Part shown: in pieces, positions 34,766 to 43,280 of the stretch | Layout: each line of letters begins with the position of its first letter | Numbering within the stretch: the first letter of the stretch is position 1 | Source of the DNA: Stieleria bergensis | GTDB taxonomy: Bacteria > Planctomycetota > Planctomycetia > Pirellulales > Pirellulaceae | Direction of reading: 5' to 3' | Assembly (NCBI GenBank): GCA_007745635.1 | Contig: CP036272.1 | Coordinates: 4,039,077-4,083,519 of the forward strand | Length of the DNA stretch: 44,443 bases | Notes under the pieces: generated by a model | Told to the model about the DNA's origin: nothing | The model's input: the letters and a program-made list of their open reading frames with translations, nothing else | Databases searched by the model: none | Translations under genes and position numbers: made by a program

Positions 34766-36475
34766 TCATAGCCCGTCCGATTCAGAGTCATAAACGATCT
34801 TTCCGCCGATGATCGTTTTGACTGGCTTGATGTCGCGAATCTCATCGACAGGAACGGTCATGTAGTCGCGATCGAGAACGACCAAGTCGGCCCACTTGCC
34901 AACCTCAAGACTTCCCAGGTCCTTTTCTTTGAACATCAGAAAAGCGTTGCTTCGAGTGTGGGCGGTGAGTGCAGCCTGACGAGAGACCGGTGTGCGGATC
35001 GATATCTTGCTTGGAAAGACTTTGCCGCTCGTTACCCACCACAGGCTGTGAAACGGGTTGATCGTGGAAACAACGGTCGAATCAGAGCCGAGCCCCCACA
35101 CGATGCCACTTTCCTCCATCCACGAAACAGGCGGCGAGTCACGATCGTCCACCGCAGGTTTCGCGGTCTTGTTGTGGATGGCCAGCGTCATTCCGAGTTT
35201 CTTCGCCCGTTCGATACTCTCACGCGAGATCAGATCGCAGTGGGCAATCGTCCAACGCAGATCTTTCATCGGATGAATTTTGTCAATTCGTTCGGCGATG
35301 TCCAGCATTCGCGCAGCAGTCGAATCTCGCTGCGCATGTTCGTGAATGTGCCATCCGCCCTCAGCCGCGGTGATCGCGAGCTTATCGAACTGGGCCCATA
35401 CATCGTCGCCGTAGAAACTTTGTCGCATGCTGCTGTCATGCAAGGGGTTGTATGTGTGTTCGCCGATGCCGATCAGGCCGAACCAATCGTCGCCCGAACG
35501 AGGCTTGGAAGACTTGATCATCCGAACAGCTTCGCTGGCTTCCAGTGGATCGTTGGCTTGATATCGAAGGGAATGGAAAACCCGTAGAGTAAGGTCGCCG
35601 TTGCTCGCGAGCGTTTGAACGGGATCGAAGTTACCATCCGATGCACGTCCGACATCGTAGACCGTCGTAAGACCGTGGCGGTTGAGGACTGAGTTGAAGT
35701 AGCTCATGTCGTCAACTCGCTGGTCGTCGGAGCGCGCGGGGACGAAGCGTGTCGCTTGGTTGATGACAGTTCTGGCGCCGCCGGACCGCCGAGATGAACT
35801 TCGTCCCGTCTGAGATCCGTTTCCCTGCGTGCGACCTGTGCTGCGTCCTGAGTTGCCTGTGTTCCCTTGTCGATTTGAGCGGTTGCCGCCACCTGTGTTG
35901 CCGCCACCTGTGCCTCCGGATTGAGACAACTCTTTTTCAGCCAGGCTGTTCATATACGTTCGGCTATACGACTTCTGGACGAATACGGGATTGTCGGGGG
36001 CGGCAGCGTCAAGTTCCTCGGTGGTAAATCCGCCTGGAGCATCAGCAAACTGCTGTTCGCTCCAGCCACCAAGCACGAACACCCATTCCCCCGGGCCGGC
36101 TTGCTTTGCCTTGTTGCTGATGATCTCAAGGGCTTTCGTGCGGGATGTTACGCCGTCGATTCTGGCTTCAAATCGCCATCGTGATGCTCCCCGCATGTAA
36201 TGCATGTGATTGTCGATCAACCCTGGAATGACAGTGCGTCCTTTGAGATCGACCTCGGTTGACTCACTTCCGGCGAGTTTGCGGATTTCAGCATTGGTAC
36301 CTACAGCACTGATACGCCCGCCAGACACCGCAATGGCCTCGGCTATGGAGAATTCCGCGTCTACTGTCAGAATCTTTCCATTGAAATAGACGTGATCAGG
36401 CTGCTGTGCGTTTGCGACGAAAGCAAACAGACTGACGCACGCGAACGCCAGCAATTTCTGTAGTTGAAGTGACAT
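34766..36475 (-). CDS. Secreted amidohydrolase (YtcJ-like, Amidohydrolase_3)
   Basis: 569 residues with a signal peptide (LLAFACVSLFAFVANA). The metal centre is visible in LIDNHMHYMRG (HxH), HIHEHAQRD, TIAHCDLISRE and the Asp in GLGSDSTVVS. A Gly/Asn/Ser/Arg-rich insert at about residues 185-240 (GGTGGGNTGGGNRSNRQGN and similar) is unusual for the family. YtcJ-like enzymes hydrolyse cyclic amides or amidic side chains; the substrate here is unknown. Metal dependence is typical. It is divergent from the sigma-factor gene, with about 200 bp between. Confidence 0.9.
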   Translation of the reverse strand: MSLQLQKLLAFACVSLFAFVANAQQPDHVYFNGKILTVDAEFSIAEAIAVSGGRISAVGTNAEIRKLAGSESTEVDLKGRTVIPGLIDNHMHYMRGASRWRFEARIDGVTSRTKALEIISNKAKQAGPGEWVFVLGGWSEQQFADAPGGFTTEELDAAAPDNPVFVQKSYSRTYMNSLAEKELSQSGGTGGGNTGGGNRSNRQGNTGNSGRSTGRTQGNGSQTGRSSSRRSGGARTVINQATRFVPARSDDQRVDDMSYFNSVLNRHGLTTVYDVGRASDGNFDPVQTLASNGDLTLRVFHSLRYQANDPLEASEAVRMIKSSKPRSGDDWFGLIGIGEHTYNPLHDSSMRQSFYGDDVWAQFDKLAITAAEGGWHIHEHAQRDSTAARMLDIAERIDKIHPMKDLRWTIAHCDLISRESIERAKKLGMTLAIHNKTAKPAVDDRDSPPVSWMEESGIVWGLGSDSTVVSTINPFHSLWWVTSGKVFPSKISIRTPVSRQAALTAHTRSNAFLMFKEKDLGSLEVGKWADLVVLDRDYMTVPVDEIRDIKPVKTIIGGKIVYDSESDGL

Positions 36476-36679
36476 GAACCGCTCCTCTGGGGATCTTGAT
36501 GAAATTTGGGTGGGGCATCACTAACGGGAACGACAGCGTGAATCTACACATGTTTTTTGATTTTCCTGAGCTGGAATGAATTCTGTTGAGATGCGCGACC
36601 ATTCAGGTGCAAAACCATCAATCGCATTTGCCAATAAATTGGGCTACCATCTTTCGTAGGCCCGTGTACGTAAGATCTG

Positions 36680-37384
36680 ATGGCCAACGTAGAAATCAGA
36701 ATGGTCACAACCTCCAACAAGCAATCCGACAGCCGACTCCGCGAGCGAATGCTTGCGGGCGATCTTGCTGCGCTTAGTGAGACGTTTGAGCACAACCACG
36801 CAAGGTTATGGCACCTCGTCTACTTTCGAATGGACGTCCGGTTAAGGAGTCGTATTGATCCGGATGACGTGCTACAGGATTCATTTGTTGCAGCAGAATC
36901 AAGACTCAGTCACTTCATCGAGAGTGAAAATGTGTCACCGATCGTTTGGTTGAGGTCAATCGTTTTACAGACGCTCATCGACTTGCATCGACGACACCTG
37001 GCGGCTCAGATGCGGGACGCGACGCTGGACGTTTCGCTCAATCAGTCGCATGGAGGACAGCACACATCTGTCTGTCTTGCGGAGTTTCTATCAGGCGGAA
37101 TGACGTCGCCGAGCAATGCGGCGATTCGGGCCGAAAATGAACGACGAATGCAGGCCGCCTTGTCCGGGATGAGTGACTCGGATCAGGAGATGATTGCTCT
37201 ACGACATTTGGAACTGCTCAATAACGCGGAAGCGGCCGAGGTGCTGGACATCCAGCCAAAGAACGCCAGCATTCGCTACGTGCGAGCCATGAAGCGGTTG
37301 AAAGAAGCTGTCGGTGAGCACAGTCGCCGGTTTCTCCGGGATGCTGAGAAGTCGTCAGCCGAAATCTCATCGGAAGGTGACTGA
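36680..37384 (+). CDS. ECF-like RNA polymerase sigma factor
   Basis: 234 residues from ATG 36680; ATG 36701 is an alternative. The sigma region 2 has LWHLVYFRMDVRLRSRIDPD then DVLQDSFVAAESRL. Region 4 has SDSDQEMIALRHLELLNNAE and EVLDIQPKNASIRYVRAMKR. This is the planctomycete ECF subgroup often paired with Ser/Thr kinases. It is two bases from the kinase start, so they are co-transcribed. No anti-sigma factor is visible; the kinase is probably the signal input. Confidence 0.88.
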   Translation: MANVEIRMVTTSNKQSDSRLRERMLAGDLAALSETFEHNHARLWHLVYFRMDVRLRSRIDPDDVLQDSFVAAESRLSHFIESENVSPIVWLRSIVLQTLIDLHRRHLAAQMRDATLDVSLNQSHGGQHTSVCLAEFLSGGMTSPSNAAIRAENERRMQAALSGMSDSDQEMIALRHLELLNNAEAAEVLDIQPKNASIRYVRAMKRLKEAVGEHSRRFLRDAEKSSAEISSEGD

Positions 37385-37386
37385 AG

Positions 37387-40092
37387 ATGCCTCGCGATGA
37401 CAAGCAACTGCCGAGCGATGAACACACCGAGTACCTTGCGGAATTAGCGGATGAATTTAGCCAACGCCTGCGTGATGGAAACCCGCTGGATGTGGAGGCT
37501 CTGATCGAGCAGAGACCTGAAGTTGGCGACGAGGTTGCAGAGATTTTGGAAACTGCTGCGATGCTGGAACGGATGCGTGAGCAACAAATTCTTGCTGCCG
37601 GAGGGCCAGCGATCGGGCATCGTGTGCCGGACCACCTCGGCGAGTTTGAAATCGTCCGAGAGATCGGTCGAGGCGGCATGGGAGTTGTCTTCGAGGCTGT
37701 TCAGCAGCCGCTGAATCGGCGAGTCGCTGTGAAAGTGCTTCCGAATGCCGCTTTGTGGGACGCTAGATCGATCGCCCGATTTCGACGTGAAGCGGAAACC
37801 GCAGCGCGTCTTCACCATTCGCACATCGTCCCGGTGTTTGGAGTTGGCCAGCAGGATGGCTGTCACTTCTACGCGATGCAATTCATCGAAGGCGAAACAC
37901 TGGCCTCGCTGATCGAGTCAGGGAAGAAAGGAAAGCCAAAGCGTGAACGAGGAGCCGTGGCAATTGCGGAATCGACCTTTCGCTCACGTTTCGGACTACC
38001 TTTGGAAAGGGACGCCTACCAAAGGTCGATCGCGGAAATGATCAGCGAAGCTGCGGACGCACTGGATTACGCACATGCTCAGGGAACGCTTCATCGGGAT
38101 ATCAAGCCGTCTAATTTGTTGCTCGATCTTCACGGGCACCTTTGGATCGCTGACTTTGGACTGGCACTGCCCGTTGACGACTGGCTCGGCAGTCACACAG
38201 AAACCGTCGCGGGGACGCCTCACTACATGGCCCCCGAACAGTTTGACGGGCAACCGGAGCAACGAAGCGATGTGTATTCGCTAGGGCTGGTGTTGTTTGA
38301 ACTGCTGACGCTTCAGTCGGCATTTGGTTCTGCGAATGTTCGTCGAAATGTGTCGCCACAAGTCCCGTCTCTACGTTCCATCGATCCGGCGATTCCTAAC
38401 GACCTTGAAACAATCGTGTTGAAAGCGACAGAGCTTGAACCGTCGGACCGCTTCGCAAATGCAGGTGACTTCGCCGAGGATTTGAGGCTATTCGTCGCTG
38501 GCCGCCCCATTCGTTCAGTGCGCACCAGCCCAGTCCGGCGCCTGTCGATGTGGTCTCGCCGCAATCCGGCCATTGCCCTGGTGTCAGGAATCGCAACCAC
38601 ACTACTTGTGGCACTGATCACAACATTGGTTGTTTCCAATGTTCAAGTCCGAAATGCCAACGAGTCGTCGGAGGCGTCGGCTCGCTTAGAGTTGGCTCAT
38701 CGTCATAGAGCAGACTTGGCAGCAGACGTTGCCTGGGAGTCACTGGAGCGAATTCTTGCTCGCACCATTCCTGAAGGTGAACTTCTCCGTAACGCAGGCG
38801 TCAATTCGTCCGGCAATGGCAATGCGCGTCTGCCTTTGTCAAAAGACACAGCTGAGCTGCTGCAAGAGTTGCTGACGACCTTTCAAAAACTCGCCGTTCA
38901 GGATCAGCGAGGCAAGACTTACCAGCGAATCATCATCGCAAAGTATCACGCCGGGACAATTCTCGGGCTGCTGGGGAAACTTCGCGAGTCTGAAGACACA
39001 TTCGATTCCGCTCTTCAACTGGCTGAGTCAGTTCCATCCGACGAGGATCAGACGGATGCCAGCGCACTGAGAATCCAGCGAGCAAGGCTTTGGAATGCAA
39101 AAGGCCGGCTCGCACGCACGCGACGAGACTTCCCAGCCGCCCAAGATGCACACACGATTGCGATCAATCTCCTCGAAAATGTGTTGCGTGAAAACTCGGG
39201 AACTCTTTCATCCGATTTACAAGACTCCGATTTTCAAAACACTGTGCGGCTTGAAATTGCAACATCTCGTTATGCCATGGCTCAACGGATGGATGTGCCG
39301 CCTTCATCGAATGGACGCAGCCGTATCATGCGACTGAGCGGCGATCGCGACGAGACAATCAGTACGCTCGATCAGGCGTTGAGCCAACTGGAAAAGCTCT
39401 CTGAGTCATCTGATGAGGCCGTGTTGCTGCTCGCACGATGCCGCCTCGAAAAATCTGCCTTACTTCGACGCTGGGAACCCGAACAGTCAAAATCACTGTA
39501 TGAGTCTGCCATCGTGACGATCCGGCAGCTTTCAGAGAAACGTCCGGCCAATATTCAAATCCTCAGCGCACTGGCTCTTGGTTTGTCGACCGGAGTTGCC
39601 AGAGATCGCCAGCTTGACGATCAGCAAGTTCGTGACTTTGAAGAACGTGTCAGCGAATCCATTCAGCATGCTCAACAACTTACCAGCCAACAACCGCATG
39701 CCCCACAGTTTCAATACCTGCTCCAGCAGTTGCGACACAAGCACGGCACGCTCTTGTCTCGCCTGAACCAGAATGATCAGGCAGAACAGAGATATCGGAC
39801 CGCCCGCGGCGAATTAGTCTCACTTGAGTCCATGCATCCGGATTTCCCGGTTTTTGCACTTCGACGGGCCTTCATTGAGCAATCATTAGCCCGACTACTC
39901 ATTGAGTCGAACCAGGACAACCAAACAACGCGGACTGAGGCGGCTCAGCTCCTGTCGACATGTCACCGGACCATCAGTGACCTACACAGTCAATCCGAGG
40001 ACAGTAGCTTGCGTTCACGTCTTGACGACATACAAAGGCTCTTTGACAAATTGGGAATTCCCAACCCTGATCACGTACACCTCGAAGACTAA
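37387..40092 (+). CDS. Transmembrane Ser/Thr protein kinase with TPR-like C-terminus
   Basis: 901 residues. An N-terminal helical segment is followed by the kinase domain (about 85-370): IGRGGMGVVFEA, RVAVKVLPNA, LHRDIKPSNLLLD, ADFGLALP and GTPHYMAPEQFDG. Between helix D and the catalytic loop is an insert (GKKGKPKRERGAV). A transmembrane helix (about 395-415, ALVSGIATTLLVALITTLVV) leads to a long TPR-like helical C-terminus (for example LGLLGKLRESEDTFDSALQL). Kinases of this layout signal from the envelope. It is coupled to the ECF-like sigma factor. Confidence 0.95.
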   Translation: MPRDDKQLPSDEHTEYLAELADEFSQRLRDGNPLDVEALIEQRPEVGDEVAEILETAAMLERMREQQILAAGGPAIGHRVPDHLGEFEIVREIGRGGMGVVFEAVQQPLNRRVAVKVLPNAALWDARSIARFRREAETAARLHHSHIVPVFGVGQQDGCHFYAMQFIEGETLASLIESGKKGKPKRERGAVAIAESTFRSRFGLPLERDAYQRSIAEMISEAADALDYAHAQGTLHRDIKPSNLLLDLHGHLWIADFGLALPVDDWLGSHTETVAGTPHYMAPEQFDGQPEQRSDVYSLGLVLFELLTLQSAFGSANVRRNVSPQVPSLRSIDPAIPNDLETIVLKATELEPSDRFANAGDFAEDLRLFVAGRPIRSVRTSPVRRLSMWSRRNPAIALVSGIATTLLVALITTLVVSNVQVRNANESSEASARLELAHRHRADLAADVAWESLERILARTIPEGELLRNAGVNSSGNGNARLPLSKDTAELLQELLTTFQKLAVQDQRGKTYQRIIIAKYHAGTILGLLGKLRESEDTFDSALQLAESVPSDEDQTDASALRIQRARLWNAKGRLARTRRDFPAAQDAHTIAINLLENVLRENSGTLSSDLQDSDFQNTVRLEIATSRYAMAQRMDVPPSSNGRSRIMRLSGDRDETISTLDQALSQLEKLSESSDEAVLLLARCRLEKSALLRRWEPEQSKSLYESAIVTIRQLSEKRPANIQILSALALGLSTGVARDRQLDDQQVRDFEERVSESIQHAQQLTSQQPHAPQFQYLLQQLRHKHGTLLSRLNQNDQAEQRYRTARGELVSLESMHPDFPVFALRRAFIEQSLARLLIESNQDNQTTRTEAAQLLSTCHRTISDLHSQSEDSSLRSRLDDIQRLFDKLGIPNPDHVHLED

Positions 40093-40147
40093 AATCGACG
40101 ATTGGCTCAAACGTTAAAACCCTCGACGACCAAGAGGAGAAAACTGC

Positions 40148-40366
40148 TTAGGAACGCCAGATGAGACCCATCGCCCATAGCGTGCCAAGAATTGCAACGA
40201 CCAGCCCACTGAACTGGTAGAAGCGATGCACCGCGTCCCCGTCGCCCCAAAGGAGTCGGGATCGCGCGACCAGCAGTCGGTAGACGATGAACTCGCTTTT
40301 CATGGTGCCGCAGACCAGCATAAACAGCCCGACTGCAGCCATCAGAATTCCAAAGGTTTGGTGCAT
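40148..40366 (-). CDS. Small two-helix membrane protein
   Basis: 72 residues from ATG 40366. It has two hydrophobic segments (GILMAAVGLFMLVCG, QFSGLVVAILGTLWAMGLIW) with a short polar loop (RLLVARSRLLWGDGDAVHRF). It lies 47 bp after the stop of the IS-split gene on the same strand. Family unknown. Confidence 0.6.
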   Translation of the reverse strand: MHQTFGILMAAVGLFMLVCGTMKSEFIVYRLLVARSRLLWGDGDAVHRFYQFSGLVVAILGTLWAMGLIWRS

Positions 40367-40557
40367 GAGTGAGAGTTTTCCTCTTCGGTTATTTCAAAGC
40401 TGACACGGGCGCGTCAGTCAGTCGCCCGAATCAAGCGAATGTGGATTGGCTGGGGAAGTGCCAGCGTGAAGTCAAGCGTATCGTCATCGGTCAGTTTGTA
40501 GCGAAGCGTGATCTGACCCTGAGTGCCGTTGGAATGCCCCCGAAACTTGGTCCAGGG

Positions 40558-41412
40558 TTATGAAGGTAGGGATTGGGTTACTGAATCACATTCGTTGTGC
40601 CGCTTCGACGTAAGGAGCGCAGCGACTGGAGTTGAAGCGGCACAACGGGTCGCGAACTCCGCAGGAGTAAGCCCGCTCAGCGAGCTGTGGGGACGTCGAT
40701 GGTTGTACGTCGATCTCCATTGCCCGATTACCTGTTGCGCTTCGGCAAGCGTGCTGAACGCTTCGCAGGACAAACACTCGTCACGAAACCGGCTGTGGAA
40801 GCTCTCGACATAGCCGTTCTCCCAGGGGCTACCTGGTTCAATGAACGATGTGCCGACATCAATGCGTCCAAGGAAATCGCGGACGCGGCGACTGATGAAC
40901 TCTGGTCCGTTGTCACTTCGGATAAATGCCGGAATGCCTCGAATTGCAAACACATCCACTAGAAGGGCAACCAAGTCATCGCCGGTGAACCGGCGTGAGA
41001 CCTCCAAGGCGATGCATTCTCGTGAGTACTCATCGATCAACGAAAGGATCTTCACTGACCGCCCATTGATTGTTCGATCAAAGATAAAGTCAATCGACCA
41101 AACGTGATTGATGCGTTCGGCGCGGCGACGGCAGATCCCTCCTGAAACGCTTCCAAGCCTGCGTTTCTTCGCCTTTCTTCGTGGCACTCGAAGACCTTCT
41201 CGTTTCCAAAGCCGATAGATTCGTTTGTAATTCACTGTCCATCCTTCGCGGCGTAACATCCGCGTGATCATCCGGTAGCCGTAGCGGGGGAATTCTCGAA
41301 CCAGTTCGTAAATGCGGCGAAGCAATCGCTCTTCGTCGCTCTTGGATTTCGCTTGGTACCGATGAGTACTCCGCGGTTGGCCAAGCGTTTTGCATGCCCG
41401 ACGTTCTGACAC
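40558..41412 (-). CDS. IS3-family transposase OrfB, copy 2
   Basis: Identical in protein sequence to the product of 6968-7822, with the same DDE residues and the same open connection back to the frameshift heptamer at 41469-41475. An intact copy implies a recent duplication, so the element may still be active. Confidence 0.93.
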   Translation of the reverse strand: MSERRACKTLGQPRSTHRYQAKSKSDEERLLRRIYELVREFPRYGYRMITRMLRREGWTVNYKRIYRLWKREGLRVPRRKAKKRRLGSVSGGICRRRAERINHVWSIDFIFDRTINGRSVKILSLIDEYSRECIALEVSRRFTGDDLVALLVDVFAIRGIPAFIRSDNGPEFISRRVRDFLGRIDVGTSFIEPGSPWENGYVESFHSRFRDECLSCEAFSTLAEAQQVIGQWRSTYNHRRPHSSLSGLTPAEFATRCAASTPVAALLTSKRHNECDSVTQSLPS

Positions 41413-41462
41413 TGCAAAGGATTTCTGAGCCTTTGCAACAGCCTCACGTCGTCGCGTCGGGC

Positions 41463-41747
41463 TCAGAAGTTTCCCTCTGCGGCCATCTTGAGGATCTTCT
41501 TGTCTAGCTCGGCCTCGGCGAGAAGCTCTTTGAGTCGTTGATTCTCGACTTCAAGCTCACGAAGTCGTTTTGCTTCATCCGACTTCATTCCGCCATACAG
41601 TTTCTTCCAACGCTCCCAGGTCGTTACGCTGATTTCAAGCGTTTGAAACACCTCGGCCTCTGTCTTGCCCGCCGCCATCATCGCATCGCCTTCTTGAATC
41701 GCCTTCACGATCTGCTCGGGTTTCCGTCGTTTGCGTTTCTTAGTCAT
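41463..41747 (-). CDS. IS3-family transposase OrfA, copy 2
   Basis: Identical to the product of 6633-6917: HTH domain then leucine-zipper helix, ending MAAEGNF. Expressed in -1 phase to OrfB via the GGGAAAC site. Confidence 0.92.
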   Translation of the reverse strand: MTKKRKRRKPEQIVKAIQEGDAMMAAGKTEAEVFQTLEISVTTWERWKKLYGGMKSDEAKRLRELEVENQRLKELLAEAELDKKILKMAAEGNF

Positions 41748-42744
41748 AAAAAGTCTCCTTTGGCCGGCTCGGCCGGTAAACCTTCATAACAGATGGATTA
41801 GTTTTTGGGGAGCACGCCACCGTCGCCATCGGTGTAGCCAAGGTTGAGGACGGCTGCGTCATCTTTCTCAAAGGTCCAGGTGCCCAGGTGACACGAGCCA
41901 GTGCTGTCGGCGCCGACTTGAAAGATGTCGCCATTGGCCGCGTTGACGCTAACCAGTGAGACCGATGAGCGAGCTGGATCGATTGATTCTGCTTCGATCA
42001 CTCGGTTTTTGATTTTCCACTGAAACGACAGCTTCAGGCCTTCGCCTTTTGAGCCTTCGTCGACCCATGTACCAATAAGACGATCCCAGCCCGATCGCTT
42101 CAAAGCGTCAGCCAGAGTCTTCGGCTTTGGCAGTTTAGCGTCACCGTCATCATCTTTCTTTTTTTGTGGTTTGGCCTGGGCAACGGTCAGGATGAAGTCG
42201 TTGCTGAATTGGCCGCTTGGGTTTTGCAGTTGCAGTAAGTGCATGCCGTCTTCCGGTCGCTGCTTCAAGTTGATCGAGATTCGTTCGTTCTTTTTCATCG
42301 CGACTTCGCCGTCGACTCGATGTCCATCGACGAAGATGCGAGCCTGCTGGTCGACGTGGCGTCCACTGACCAGCACTTCAGATTCACCGGGATACAACAC
42401 GGGGAATTTTTGCTTTCCGCGTTGCTTTTCGATCGGGCCGACCGTCCAGATGGCTGGCTGAGGATGTTCAACGTCACAGTGTTCTCCGTGGCGAGCGGTG
42501 AGTGTGATTGTCAGTTTTCCCGCGTTAATGTCTGTCAGGAGCTGATCTCGTTTGAACGACGATTCACCGGATTGCTCGTGGTATCGACCATCGTCGCCAA
42601 ACTGGTAGTGGATTGCAGAGGATGAATCGTCGCCACTGCGGACACCATCGCCCTGGAGCACGACAGCACCTTCTCGCGACGCTTGTTCAAGAGCGGCCAG
42701 CAGTTTCAACGTCGATTCATCAGCAATCGAGTCTTTGGTCAGCG

Positions 42745-43269
42745 TCACCTGCCGGGCAAACGCGCCTGATGAGCCGAGTAGAAAGCCGACAAAGCACTGG
42801 CGAACGATCGCAAATCCTTCGATGAGGTACGCGGCTTGGCCGCCGGCAATTCAATCCGCCGGTAAGACGAACGACCCCCGATCACACGGTCCGCCAATGC
42901 GAACCGAGTCGCAACGCGCCACACTTCGGGTCTTGCCAGACGCGTCAGGATCGCGACGTCGTAACGGCTTTCATATTGTTCCAACTCCTTCAAAAACTCG
43001 TTTTCGCCCGCCCTGCGACATTGCTGAAAGATCGCTAGCTGCGACTCTTCGCCCACCATCGAATGAAGGTCGTGAAGCGTCAATTCGACACGCTGTCGAG
43101 ACTCTTCATCGAGTCCTTGGTACGCCGCAATAATCGAATCCACATCCGTTTCGGCCAACTCGGACCAATTCAATCGCATCGGAACATTCAACATTCCGAC
43201 CATCTCTTCCAATAATCCGTTCGAGGTTTGCCGAAACACCGTCCGCGGATTGAAACTACACGACGCCAT
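42745..43269 (-). pseudogene. N-terminal part of an unrecognised conserved protein
   Basis: 174 residues from ATG 43269, 11 bp from the right IS end: MASCSFNPRTVFRQTSNGLL, NWSELAETDVDSIIAAYQGL, YDVAILTRLARPEVWRVATR and LRSFASALSAFYSAHQAR. I recall longer planctomycete proteins with such a start that continue after HQAR, but here a stop comes four residues later and the next gene's sequence begins. It is probably an N-terminal fragment joined to another gene piece. Function unknown. Confidence 0.5.
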
Positions 43270-43280
43270 TTATCTTCCCC

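Larger units (their letters stand above)
40530..41819 (-). mobile_element. IS3-family element, complete copy 2 (1290 bp)
   Basis: Inverted relative to copy 1 and of the same length, with the same inverted repeats and identical encoded proteins. The target duplication CCGT flanks it (40526-40529 and 41820-41823). It sits inside the pseudogene 40414-42748, whose frame is restored by its removal. Confidence 0.95.
40414..42748 (-). pseudogene. Planctomycete secreted-type protein gene split by IS3 copy 2
   Basis: The part before the IS (42748-41820) has a domain with FPVLYPGESEVLVSGRHVDQ and HLLQLQNPSGQFSND, a Lys/Asp-rich linker, and a calycin-like end (LIGTWVDEGSKGEGLKLSFQ). At 41819 the IS interrupts TDGDG. 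Removing the IS and one CCGT copy continues in frame as TQGQITLRYKLTDDDTLDFT and LALPQPIHIRLIRATD to a stop at 40414. The front is also uncertain: the GTG at 42748 overlaps the upstream gene's stop, and homology seems to begin at that junction without a signal peptide. It is nonfunctional as found. Confidence 0.88.

Noticed and set aside
34958..35587. 209-residue plus-strand ORF opposite the amidohydrolase
   Set aside because: Antisense frame with no family pattern; the metal-binding motifs are all on the minus strand.
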